From contig OZ250185.1 in the NCBI GenBank assembly GCA_965238265.1, positions 2,790,001-2,854,000 of the forward strand: DNA of 64,000 nt. The letters are read 5' to 3'. Position 1 is the first letter of the stretch. Every line of letters starts with the position of its first letter. Source of the stretch: JAJDUF01 sp965238265. GTDB taxonomy: Bacteria > Chloroflexota > UBA11872 > UBA12225 > JAJDUF01. Below, piece by piece: positions 39,301 through 48,200 of this stretch. A program made the position numbers and the translations under genes. The notes beneath the pieces are model-generated. The model saw only the letters and a list, made by a program, of their open reading frames with translations, had not been told where the DNA came from and ran no database searches.

Positions 39301-40116
39301 CATGACGAGTCTGGAGCGCAGGTAGCCCCGGATGGGAGCAGTCGTCGCATCATGTTGGCCGACCGCGGTGGCGCAGCCACGCCGCCGAGGGTGCCGGGTC
39401 GTAACCGACCCCGCGCCGAGAGCCCCAGGGCGCCGGATCACAACCGATCCCGCGCCGAGAGCCCCAGGGCGCCGGGTCAGAACCGATCCCGCGCCGAAAG
39501 CTCAAGGGCGCCGGGTCACGACCGCCCTCGCGCCAGCCGCGCCACCGCGCCGGCCCACGACAGTTCCCATGTCACGCCCCCGCCGCCGCCGGGTCACCCC
39601 CAAACCTCCGTCGCCGACCCGCCGGCGCCGGACCACGACGGCCCTCCTGTCACCCACCCGACCGTGCCGACCCACGGCTTGTACGGCCGGACATTCACCG
39701 CGGACGAGGTGCAGCGTCTGGTGCAAGCGGCCACCGCGCCGTTGCTCGATGCAGAGGTCCGCCTGCTCCAGGTCCTCATTCAGCGGCTCGCGAACTACGG
39801 TGAAGACCCCGCGCTGCCGGAGGCCCGGCGGCGAGCCGGCGCGTCCGTCCGGCAGCGCCATCGCGCCATGCTGATCGAAAAGCTCACTGTGGTCGGCCGC
39901 GCCGTGGACGTCTTGCAGCGCACCCTCAAAACGCGGAAGGCGTTGGCCACCGATACCGCGTCTGCGCTGTATCAGCTGCTGGATGAAGCGGCCGCGTACA
40001 TCGAAGACGACCCGCCGCCCGCCGAGCAGCCGCCCGACGAACATGGCGATCAAGGCGCACTCCCCAGCGATATCCCGACGTTCAAGCCCTTGAAGACCCG
40101 TGCAGAATCGTCATAA
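39298..40116 (+). CDS. Repeat-rich protein with Pro/Arg tail and helical C-terminal domain
   Basis: I do not recognise the family. Residues about 30-80 are four imperfect 14-residue repeats of N/D-R-x-R-A-E-S-x-R-A-P-G-H, basic and Pro-rich. A His/Pro-rich linker follows. From about residue 122 a helical domain starts (L-Y-G-R-T-F-T-A-D-E-V-Q-R-L-V-Q-A-A) with further amphipathic helices and an acidic C-terminus. AGGAGG at 39285-39290 is well spaced for the ATG. It precedes two tiny coupled membrane ORFs, so the three may form one operon. Confidence 0.6.
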   Translation: MHDESGAQVAPDGSSRRIMLADRGGAATPPRVPGRNRPRAESPRAPDHNRSRAESPRAPGQNRSRAESSRAPGHDRPRASRATAPAHDSSHVTPPPPPGHPQTSVADPPAPDHDGPPVTHPTVPTHGLYGRTFTADEVQRLVQAATAPLLDAEVRLLQVLIQRLANYGEDPALPEARRRAGASVRQRHRAMLIEKLTVVGRAVDVLQRTLKTRKALATDTASALYQLLDEAAAYIEDDPPPAEQPPDEHGDQGALPSDIPTFKPLKTRAESS

Positions 40117-40158
40117 CCCCCCGGCCGGACCAGGAAAAACGAGAAAGGAGCACTCCCC

Positions 40159-40251
40159 ATGACCCCTGAATGGTTGATCGTACCCCTATCCATCGCGCTG
40201 GGCCTGCTCGCCGCCTGGGTCGAGCACCGCCGCCTACGGCGTGTGCCATGA
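40159..40251 (+). CDS. 30-residue single-span membrane peptide
   Basis: M-T-P-E-W-L-I-V-P-L-S-I-A-L-G-L-L-A-A-W followed by basic residues H-R-R-L-R-R. AAAGGAG (40143-40149) is spaced for the ATG, and the stop overlaps the next ATG (ATGA), so it looks translated. Its size would escape most gene callers. Function unknown. Confidence 0.5.
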   Translation: MTPEWLIVPLSIALGLLAAWVEHRRLRRVP

Positions 40252-40484
40252 GCCAGGAATCGGCGCCGCCCCCAGGGCCGGCGCCGTGGGCACGCACCGC
40301 CGCTGCTCTCGGCATCCTCGCCGTCTGGCTGGCCCTCGTCGTCTACGATGCGCTATCGGCGGCATGGGAAATGCCACTGTTGCTGTGGGGACTGGGCATT
40401 GCCGACGTCACCTACCTACTCGGCGTGAGCCTCCCCCGGCTGCTCGCGTCAGGCAACGGCCGCCCACCCACTCCCCCCACGTAG
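40248..40484 (+). CDS. Small membrane protein, unknown
   Basis: A 78-residue protein with a Pro-rich N-terminus and two hydrophobic segments (A-L-G-I-L-A-V-W-L-A-L-V-V-Y; L-L-L-W-G-L-G-I-A-D). The ATG overlaps the stop of the 30-residue peptide, indicating coupled translation. The pair of small membrane proteins after a repeat protein resembles phage or plasmid cassettes, but I see no phage gene to support that. Confidence 0.5.
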   Translation: MSQESAPPPGPAPWARTAAALGILAVWLALVVYDALSAAWEMPLLLWGLGIADVTYLLGVSLPRLLASGNGRPPTPPT

Positions 40485-40761
40485 GGGCACGATTCATCGC
40501 GCCCAGGCACCCGTCATTGCGGCGCAAGCCGCAATCCAGGGCGCCCACAAGGGACACCCCTACAAGGCTGGCGGTGCCAGGTAGCCGCCGTAGGGGCAAC
40601 CCTTGTGGGCGCCCTCGTCCCCCTGCGTAGCGTGGAGGCCAGAGGGGCCCCAGAGCCTGACCGACGCAACGTGCTTCGCCCCTCCAATCCCGCGTTCCGC
40701 TTGACATCGGGGATAGGGAGCTGCTAACCCCCACAGTAATTCCTGTTAGGAGGTACCGAGA
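40485..40761. repeat. Repeat-filled spacer
   Basis: No gene is seen. ATTGCGGC/GCCGCAAT with GCAA between (40516-40535) is a co-varied member of the ATTCC family. GTAGGGGCACGATTCATCGCG resembles the 13351 family, and the two-module GGGCGCCCACAAGGGAC / GTAGGGGCAACCCTTGTGGG pieces form an inverted pair around 40538-40610. Confidence 0.6.
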
Positions 40762-41115
40762 ATGAAGTTTTGGCGCTCCTATAGCGGGCTACTCACCATA
40801 GCCTGGATATTTGCTGTTGCTGTTGCGCCCACAGCTAGGGACGTTGTGGACGTTGTGCTCTCTGATAACGCGCTTAACGCGCTAATGCGGCCCACGAATG
40901 GCGTCATAGTGGCAGCAGTCTTCATACTCTTGGTGTTGTTGTTGGCCTACCTAGCGACGAAGATGAAACGGCGGGCCGAGAACAAGGTCAGACATTCTGA
41001 CCCTATCCTCCTGACCGATATCCAGACACTGGCGCAATCGAACTCGCCGTTGCTGGATGACGCCATAGCCCTGCGTTGCGCCCAGACGGAACAGGGGCGT
41101 AGTCCCGGCGACTAG
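40762..41115 (+). CDS. Small membrane protein, unknown
   Basis: The 117-residue protein has two hydrophobic segments (about residues 8-24 and 50-70), a basic stretch K-M-K-R-R-A-E-N-K and an acidic/polar C-terminus. TTAGGAGG precedes the ATG at a good distance. No family recognised. The GC content is lower than in neighbours, suggesting an acquired gene. Confidence 0.6.
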   Translation: MKFWRSYSGLLTIAWIFAVAVAPTARDVVDVVLSDNALNALMRPTNGVIVAAVFILLVLLLAYLATKMKRRAENKVRHSDPILLTDIQTLAQSNSPLLDDAIALRCAQTEQGRSPGD

Positions 41116-41144
41116 GCCGGTTGTCCAGTAGAGACCGATCCCTC

Positions 41145-41180
41145 TAGCCCCTTCCCTTTAGGGAGGGGGTTGGGGATAGG
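41145..41180. repeat. CCCCTTCCCTTTAGGGAGGGGG inverted repeat
   Basis: Arms CCCTTCCCT/AGGGAGGGG around TT, then TTGGGGATAGG. A member of the 6373/38489 family between convergent genes. Confidence 0.65.
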
Positions 41181-41189
41181 CCCACCGCT

Positions 41190-42194
41190 CTACCCCAGCA
41201 CCTCCGGGTTGACGATATGCGCCGGTCGTCGGCCCTCCAGCGCGTCGAGTAGCCCTTGCGCCGCCAGCTCGGCCATCCGCGCGCGCGTGCCGTGCGTGGC
41301 GCTCCCGATATGCGGCGCAAGCGCCACGTTGTCTAGCGCGAGCAGCGGATCGTCGGGCCGCAGCGGTTCTTCCTCGAATACGTCCAAGCCGGCGGCCGCC
41401 AACGGGCCGTCGCGCAAGGCGGCCGCGAGAGCCGGCTGGTCCACAATGGGGCCGCGCGCGGTATTGACCAGGATCGCGCCTTGCCGCATCGCGCCGAACT
41501 CGGCAGCACCGATGAGGCCCTGAGTCTCCGCCGTCAACGCACAGTGAATGCTGACGAAGTCGGATTCGGCCAGCACCTCTGCCAGGCTCGCGTAGCGTGC
41601 GCCCCAGCGCCCCTCCACGTCGAGCTTGCGCGTGCGACTGGTGTAGATCACGTCCATGCCAAAGGCGACGGCGCGGCGCGTGACGGCTTGGCCGATGGCC
41701 CCCATGCCGACAATGCCCAAGGTGGCCCCGAACAGGTCGCGTCCCCAGAGCAGCCCCGGCTCATACTTGCCCCATTGGCCGGACCGGACGTAGCGATCCG
41801 CCTCGGCCAGCCGCCGCGCTGCCGCCAACATCAGCCCGAAGGCCAGCTCTGCCGTCGTGTCTACCAGCACGCCGGGCGTGTTGGTGACGGCCACTCCGTA
41901 CTTCGTGGCAGCGTCCACGTCTATGTAATCGAAGCCGACGCCAAAGCCCGTGACCGCCCGCAGCCGCGGCGCCGCTGCCAAAATCGGCTCGTCGAAGCGG
42001 TCGGTGGGGGGCATGGCAAAGACGCCCTCCACACCGTCCGCGATCCTCTGATGGGTCACTTCCGGCGGCGCCGGTAGCTCGCCCTCCCACACCTCCACGT
42101 CGCAGCGCGCGCGCAGCAGGCCTAGCCCACTCTCCGGATAGCTCCAACTACAGAAGACCCGGGGCCGCGCCCCGCTGGTCGTGCTCTCAGCCAT
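41190..42194 (-). CDS. D-2-hydroxyacid dehydrogenase (glyoxylate/hydroxypyruvate reductase-like)
   Basis: The NAD(P) Rossmann motif is G-I-V-G-M-G-A-I-G-Q-A-V. Catalytic residues are seen as Arg in N-T-A-R-G-P-I-V-D, Glu in D-V-F-E-E-E-P-L and His in A-P-H-I-G-S-A-T. The coenzyme loop Y-T-S-R-T-R-K has basic residues after the second strand, which suits NADPH. The likely reaction is reduction of glyoxylate, hydroxypyruvate or another 2-keto acid. Length 334 is typical. No photorespiratory or serine genes lie beside it. Confidence 0.9.
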   Translation of the reverse strand: MAESTTSGARPRVFCSWSYPESGLGLLRARCDVEVWEGELPAPPEVTHQRIADGVEGVFAMPPTDRFDEPILAAAPRLRAVTGFGVGFDYIDVDAATKYGVAVTNTPGVLVDTTAELAFGLMLAAARRLAEADRYVRSGQWGKYEPGLLWGRDLFGATLGIVGMGAIGQAVTRRAVAFGMDVIYTSRTRKLDVEGRWGARYASLAEVLAESDFVSIHCALTAETQGLIGAAEFGAMRQGAILVNTARGPIVDQPALAAALRDGPLAAAGLDVFEEEPLRPDDPLLALDNVALAPHIGSATHGTRARMAELAAQGLLDALEGRRPAHIVNPEVLG

Positions 42195-42365
42195 CGCTCG
42201 CTCCTTGCCCGGCCGAACGGCCGTCCACCCCTACAACCCCTCCAGCCCTCGGGCTACCGCTGAATGGTAGCATGGAGCGGTTGTGCGAACGTCAGGAGCG
42301 AGGGGCGGTCTCTCCCCTCCCCTGGAGCTTGCTGCGGGGGCGGACTAGGGAGGGAGCCTGAAAAA

Positions 42366-42380
42366 TTCCCAATATGGGAA
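42366..42380. promoter_or_regulatory. TTCCC-N5-GGGAA inverted repeat
   Basis: Arms TTCCC and GGGAA around AATAT, within AAAATTCCC...GGGAAATC, about 75 bases upstream of the promoter below. A possible operator for the ABC-2 exporter genes; unproven. Confidence 0.35.
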
Positions 42381-42440
42381 ATCACGGCTGAGTCAGCCCG
42401 GTCGCAACGCCGGACGCCTTCTTCGGCCAGACTATCCGCA

Positions 42441-42468
42441 TTGAGGCGCTCGTCGGCCTTGCTATACT
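42441..42468 (+). promoter_or_regulatory. Sigma-70-type promoter of the ABC-2 exporter
   Basis: TTGAGG and TATACT with 16 bases between them, 23 bases before the ATG at 42492. Good match to the primary sigma consensus. Confidence 0.55.
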
Positions 42469-42491
42469 GGGTGCCATAGAGGTCGCCAGCA

Positions 42492-43226
42492 ATGCCACCA
42501 GTCTTCGAAGCGGACGAGGTCGAGTTCAGCTACGGCCCGCTCAACGTCCTCAATGGACTCACCCTCGCGGTGAACAAGTCGGAGATCTTCGGCATCCTCG
42601 GCGCCAACGGCGCCGGCAAGACGACCCTGATGCGGCTACTCATCGGCCTCCAGAAGCCGTCCTCAGGCTCGGTTCGCGTGTTCGGCGAATCGCCATCGTC
42701 TCGCATCACCGGGCGCATCGGATACATGCCGCAGCTCAGTGCCCTGTATCAGGAGCTGTCCGCCCGCCAGAACGTAGACTTCTTCGCCCGGATGTACGGC
42801 CTCTCCCGGTCTGCCGAGCGGCGCGAAGCGGTCGACCAGGCTATCGAGTGGGTCGCGCTGACCGAGCGCCAAAAGGACCCCCTCACCCGCCTGAGCGGCG
42901 GTATGCGCCAGCGCGTTAGCCTCGCCATAGCCCTCGTGCATAAGCCCGACCTCCTGGTCTTGGATGAACCCACTGTGGGCCTTGACCCGGAGCTCCGGGC
43001 CTCGTTCTGGGAGCACTTCCGCAACATGGCCTCCTCCGGCACCACCCTCATCATCTCCAGCCATACAATGGACGACGCCGCCCACTGCCACCGGCTCGCC
43101 TTCATTCAGGAAGGGCGCGTCGTCGCCCTGGGGACTCCCGATGAGCTGCGGGAGGCCACGGGGAGGAGCGACGCCACCCTGGAGAACGCGTTCCTCCACT
43201 TCGTCAGGCAGGGCAGGCCATCGTGA
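42492..43226 (+). CDS. ABC-2 type exporter, ATP-binding protein
   Basis: The 244-residue ATPase has G-A-N-G-A-G-K-T-T (Walker A), L-S-G-G-M-R-Q-R-V-S-L-A (signature), L-L-V-L-D-E-P-T-V-G-L-D-P (Walker B) and switch His in I-I-S-S-H-T-M-D-D. It resembles NodI/DrrA-type drug or polysaccharide exporters. It is followed at once by its permease with a GTGA overlap. The substrate is unknown; no resistance or biosynthetic genes adjoin. Confidence 0.92.
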   Translation: MPPVFEADEVEFSYGPLNVLNGLTLAVNKSEIFGILGANGAGKTTLMRLLIGLQKPSSGSVRVFGESPSSRITGRIGYMPQLSALYQELSARQNVDFFARMYGLSRSAERREAVDQAIEWVALTERQKDPLTRLSGGMRQRVSLAIALVHKPDLLVLDEPTVGLDPELRASFWEHFRNMASSGTTLIISSHTMDDAAHCHRLAFIQEGRVVALGTPDELREATGRSDATLENAFLHFVRQGRPS

Positions 43227-43954
43227 CCGTAGACCGGACCATCGCCATAGCATCGAGGATCGTTAGCCAGATCGCGCGCGACCACCGTTCCCTCGCACTG
43301 ATCATAGTCGCGCCGATCATCGTGATGTCACTGGTCGGATTCTCCTTCGCGGACCAGCAGCCTATCCTCAATCGCATCGCTCCGGGCTTGATCGGCGTAT
43401 TCGTCCTCTTCTTCGTCTTTATTCTAACCAGCGTGAGCTTTCTGCGGGAAAGAACCCAGGGCACTCTGGAGCGGCTGCTGACTACCCCCGTTGGCCGGGC
43501 GGACATCTTGGCCGGCTACCTGCTCGGATTCCTGCTGTTCGCGGGGATACAGTCCTTCATCGTCCTCATCTACACGATCTTCGCCCTCCGGATCGAATAC
43601 GAAGGCTCCTTATGGCAGATCTTCGTGCTCCTGGTCGTCGTCACCATCGTCGCGGTGAACCTAGGCATCTTCATCTCTACCTTTGCCCGGAACGAGTTCC
43701 AGGTGGTGCAGTTCATCCCGGTCATACTACTGCCCCAGATATTCCTATCGGGCGCCGTCCTACCGTCCGAACAGCTCCCCAGCTACTTCCAGGCCGTTGG
43801 CAAGGTCCTACCGCTTACCTATGTAGTGGATGGCCTGAAGGCCATCATGCTTCAAGGCGAGACCCTGGGGGGTATCGGCCAGGAGCTAGCCGTACTGGGC
43901 GGGTTCGCAATCGGGCTCCTAGCACTTGCCGCCATCACCCTACGCCGCACCTAG
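43223..43954 (+). CDS. ABC-2 type exporter, permease protein
   Basis: The 243-residue membrane protein has six hydrophobic segments and the ABC-2 pattern: an E-R-T-Q-G-T-L-E-R-L-L-T-T-P-V segment before the second helix, then the G-A-V-L-P-S-E-Q-L-P loop and L-P-L-T-Y-V-V-D-G-L. It forms the pore with the upstream ATPase at the inner membrane. The GTG start overlaps the ATPase stop. Confidence 0.9.
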   Translation: MTVDRTIAIASRIVSQIARDHRSLALIIVAPIIVMSLVGFSFADQQPILNRIAPGLIGVFVLFFVFILTSVSFLRERTQGTLERLLTTPVGRADILAGYLLGFLLFAGIQSFIVLIYTIFALRIEYEGSLWQIFVLLVVVTIVAVNLGIFISTFARNEFQVVQFIPVILLPQIFLSGAVLPSEQLPSYFQAVGKVLPLTYVVDGLKAIMLQGETLGGIGQELAVLGGFAIGLLALAAITLRRT

Positions 43955-44488
43955 CCCACTTTGAGCTTGTCCGTTATCCAGCCCAGCGTGGTGGGTGGGG
44001 GTTGGCTCAGGCGTTGGAGTATGAGTAGTGGTCCTCAGCCACATCCTGAACTCGCTGTACGTGCTGGGTTTTATTGCGGTAATATCCTCGTCATCGACCA
44101 TTTTCACTACCGCATCGTTCAAAGACGGGCAGGATAGTGCAAATACGACCTTAAGGTCTCAGTCATATGCCGTCCCCATTCAGTCGAATTTATGCACGAT
44201 CCTGTGCCCTGATCCTCCGAAGAGACCCGGGCGACAGCTAGACAGCGGCGAGGGGCCGACGGTCGATAATTCAATCGGAACCTTCCCTGCTTGAGCGGGA
44301 AAACATCGTGGTCCAAATCGGTTGTGCTATCATCGGCCACGTGAACCAAGGTTCGGCAATCGTTGGCGTAGGCATAGGTTGCAGGCTATTGCAGCACAAA
44401 TGCGGTGCCGGGAACGAGGTCCGCCGAACCGCTGCAACGAAGTCTTTTTCGCAATCAAACGAAAGCTGATGATGGTTTTGGGGACACA
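43955..44488. other. Left flank of the defence island, no clear gene
   Basis: About 530 bases of falling GC content. Only short open frames occur on both strands, and none has a convincing family match. A minus-strand frame near 44225 contains A-R-V-S-S-E-D-Q, recalling serine recombinases, but nothing else in it fits. A promoter for the next gene should be here, but I cannot place it. Confidence 0.4.
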
Positions 44489-45277
44489 ATGACGACGACC
44501 GAGCCAGCCTGGCACCGGATCACCAAATGCGAGGAAGAACCGTTCCCCAAAAGGACGGCTGTTATTGAGGAGGGCCCGGGTATCGAAGAAAAATGCGGTG
44601 GGTTCCTGCTTGAAGGGCTGGCCGATACCGACCACTTGGCCGGGATCATGTCCCGCCACGGTCGCGAAAAGGTTTCAGAGTTTATCCGCGGACATAAAAT
44701 TTCGAACAGGCTCAACATCCGGGTGGCTAACTTCGGAGAAGTGATTTTCGGACGACTGCTCGAGGAAGAGGAGGGTTTCATCCGTTCGATCGAAAAACTC
44801 CGATACACGTTCAATCGTGATTGGTCGCCCCACCTGACGGACGTATTCGCTCTTGTCATCAAGGATGATGCAATCACACACTTCGTCTACTCTGAGGTCA
44901 AATCCGGTACGACGCGACCCAACTCCGAGGTAGGGGCCGACGGCTACGCGGACCTGGTCAAGACCTCGCAGAAGGCTATCCCCGAAATTCTGTACTTCAC
45001 TCACGAACGGCTGGACGAAAGTCAACGCTACGAGGAACGCGACCGCCTCGAGAATGCCATGTTTCAAGAGGGCCGAATACCAAGCCTTTTTCGCCTCGGA
45101 TTGGTGTTTGATGAGGACGCATGGCACGGTGCAGTCATGGACGCAGTCGAGACGGCGTTTGAGCAGAATCCGTTACCCGACGGCACCTTCGTCTGTTATC
45201 TGGTTGCCAAGACCGATTTGCGGTCGTTGGTGAATGATTCATTCGAGAAAATGGAAGAACTCTCGGTGACAAAATGA
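44489..45277 (+). CDS. HamA-like (DUF1837-type) nuclease of a Hachiman-like defence system
   Basis: The 262-residue protein has a PD-(D/E)xK-type arrangement: G-E84 in N-F-G-E-V-I-F-G, Asp118 in L-T-D-V-F-A, then E136-V-K138 in Y-S-E-V-K-S-G-T-T. I-E-K-L-R-Y lies before the Asp, where HamA/DUF1837 proteins have a similar K-L-R-Y. In Hachiman, HamA is a DNase held inactive by helicase HamB until DNA damage or infection. Here the stop overlaps the helicase start (ATGA), the expected pairing. GC and codon use are lower than in the host genes. The family call is by motif and context; overall similarity to known HamA is not established. Confidence 0.7.
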   Translation: MTTTEPAWHRITKCEEEPFPKRTAVIEEGPGIEEKCGGFLLEGLADTDHLAGIMSRHGREKVSEFIRGHKISNRLNIRVANFGEVIFGRLLEEEEGFIRSIEKLRYTFNRDWSPHLTDVFALVIKDDAITHFVYSEVKSGTTRPNSEVGADGYADLVKTSQKAIPEILYFTHERLDESQRYEERDRLENAMFQEGRIPSLFRLGLVFDEDAWHGAVMDAVETAFEQNPLPDGTFVCYLVAKTDLRSLVNDSFEKMEELSVTK

Positions 45278-48200
45278 CACCGGAAGCATTGCTCGCACGA
45301 GCGCGGGAAGATTTGGTCGGCATCCAATCGGACCGGTCTTATCGGTATAACTGGGCGCAACTCCGGTCCAAGCGTCTGTTGACCTCGATTTCTCCCGATT
45401 CCGTCACAGGCATCGAATACAGATACTCGGTACCCGATGTGGTGCGCCGCACAACCGGCATAGTTCAGCGGGCGCTGCGTTTGGAAGCGAATGAAGCCCT
45501 TGGCGAGGAGACTGCCCAGAGTCTGCGGCTCGCAGCCGAAGTATTCGAGTATCTGGCCGAGCTGGAAGAAGGGCCAAACCGCGAGACCAGCGTTCTACTG
45601 GCTGCGGGACTTTTCCAGTTGGCCGGGTACGCCGCGAATTCCACGTGCATTGCGAGAGGCATCGAACCCGACACACCCCCGCGAGAATTTACTTTCGGTG
45701 CAGAGGCGCGGCTCCTCGACTGGGGGATACATCAGGTGCTGCAGCGGAGGTTCGTCGGCCTGTTGCATGGGGCGAAAGAAGCCCGATCCCGGTACCAGAT
45801 GGACGAGGATGATTTCATAGAGCAACTTCGTTACCACGATGCCCCGTCCGAAGCGGCTTTTGCCCTGTTGGTTGCACAGTTGACGGCGGACGCTTTGGAG
45901 CAACTTTCATTTCACGTGTTGACCGGAGCTGCATTTGACCCGTTCCTGAAAACCTCTGAGGACTTACGCGAGATTTCTTTGGCGATTGGAGACCAAGCGT
46001 CCCTTCTCAAAATCGACGTTCTCACAGCAATTGGACGCAGACTGTCGAGAACCAGCGTTTGGACAGAACTCTCCAGCCAAATTGCTCACGACGCTTTGTG
46101 GCGGCGCTATGCCATGCTATCCGGTCGTGGCAGAGGAGCGAGTGCGCTTGAAGCCAGAAGCGGAGCCGAATTATGGGAGTCCCAAATCAAGGCGCTGCGT
46201 GCAGGTTTGCTATCGGACAGCAACCGGGGTTTAGCGGTCCGTATGCCCACCAGCGCTGGCAAGACCCGCATTGCCGAGCTCGCTATATTGGACACTCTTT
46301 CAAGGGTTCCCAAACCCCAGGCGGTGTACGTAGCTCCCTTCAACGCGCTTGCCGATGAGGTGGAGACAGCAATGTCCGGAATTTTCGCGGACTTGGGGTT
46401 TCGGGTGTCGTCTGTCCTCGGAAACTACTACGATATCGACGACCTAGAAGGCAGTCTTGTGGATTCGTCGGACCTCTTGATCATCACGCCTGAGAAGTTG
46501 ACGCTCCTGCTCCGGACCCGCCCTCGGCACTTCGAAAATGTTGGGCTGGTCGTATTGGACGAAGGGCACATCATCGACTCGAATGACCGGGGGATCGGAT
46601 ACGAAATCCTGCTCACCAGGTTGCGTCAGCGTCTTCCTGGCGATGCGAGGTTCCTGTTTTTGTCAGCCGTCATATCAGATGGCAACGCCGCAGATTTCGC
46701 AGAGTGGCTGTGCGGAGACCGAGGCTCGGTGGCAACGTCCGAATGGCGCCCTGCACAACGGTTTGACGGGATATTCACCGCGACTACAAATCAGATCGTC
46801 TACCCATTCGACCGTGCGGACACCGGGGGCTTTCAGGTACCTTTCGTGCCTCGGGTTGTAGAACCTAGAACCTACATTGACTACACCCTGAAGACGCGGC
46901 GCCCCAAAGACGTGCAGTTTCCCTCCAATTCGAGGGGTGAAGTGACTGCCGAATTGGCAGTCAGATTCGCGTCCGAAGGTCCCGTCATCGTATTCACTAC
47001 TCAACCCCGTTGGGCCGAATCGTGTGCAACGGCAATCCAGCGGGCTTTACAGTTGCGAAGACAGACGCAAGGCGTTGACATACCTAAACCCTTTCGAGAT
47101 GTCTCGGACCTGCCCCATCCACTCAATTCCCGAGTGGTTGCGGAATCTTGGCTCGGGCCCGATGCAAACGTCGTCAAGGCTTTAGACGAAGGGGTCGGCG
47201 TCCATCACGGCGGTCTCCCTGAGGCGGTGCGGCGTGCGATCGAGAGTGACTTCCGAGCGGGGCTGTTTCCTGTTTTGACCGCCACCGGTACGCTCGCTCA
47301 GGGGGTGAACCTGCCCGCGAAAACTGTCGTAATTCATACACTGCACCAATACGACGCAGGCGCAGATGAAGGTGATGACCAACGAGTATCGCTCGTGGAT
47401 TTTTGGAACACTGCTGGGAGAGCAGGCCGCGCCGGGGCTGAAACGCAAGGGCACGTTATAGTCGTAACGATGAACAACAGGGAAGCAAGCAGAGCGCGGC
47501 GGTACCTGAGCCAGCAAATCCCACCCGTCCGGGGGCAACTGTACGAGCTCCTTCAATCTCTGATTGAAGACCGTCTAACCCACGAGGAGTTTAGGGCCAA
47601 TCTCGATTCTGATTTGCTAGTCACACTCGTCGAAGAGACCGTAGGAACGGAGGCTGAAGCGCAATTCCGTTCACTGATCGGAGATTCCTTCGTATCTATC
47701 CAGGCGCGCAGCACGACGCAGACAACGGAAAAGTTGGTCGAAGCTGGGGTCGAAACGATCCGGGAAATCAGGGCGGAAGTCCCGGACCAACTCCGCCGGG
47801 AAGCGTTCGCACTAACCGGATTGGACGTCGCGTCGTGCAGGGTGATCGAGCAACGCATTCTCCAAGACGCCGACGCTGTGCAGTCCCTGCTCACAGAAGA
47901 TTTGACGCAAGCTCAGGACATCGTACTAATGGTCCATCAGACGATAGGTGGATTGAACAGTTTGTCCCCTAAGGATGACACCATCGAGAACCTGGAAGAC
48001 GTCATACAGGACTGGCTGGGACAGATCCCAATGCCGGAGATCATCGCGACATACCTGCCCGGTGGAGCGGATGTGAACCGTTTCCAAAGGGAGGTTGTTT
48101 CCGACTACTTCGGGTACAGATTGCCCTGGGGCATAGCGAGTTTTATCAGGATCGCGGATAGCGCATTGCAGATAGGTGACGACATCTCAACGACAGCGCA

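Noticed and set aside
39400..39540. Regular repeats that could suggest a CRISPR array
   Set aside because: The units are contiguous, coding and without unique spacers; no cas genes are near.
44119..44349. Minus-strand frame with A-R-V-S-S-E-D-Q, like a serine recombinase
   Set aside because: Only eight residues match; no catalytic context or later domains follow, so chance is more likely.
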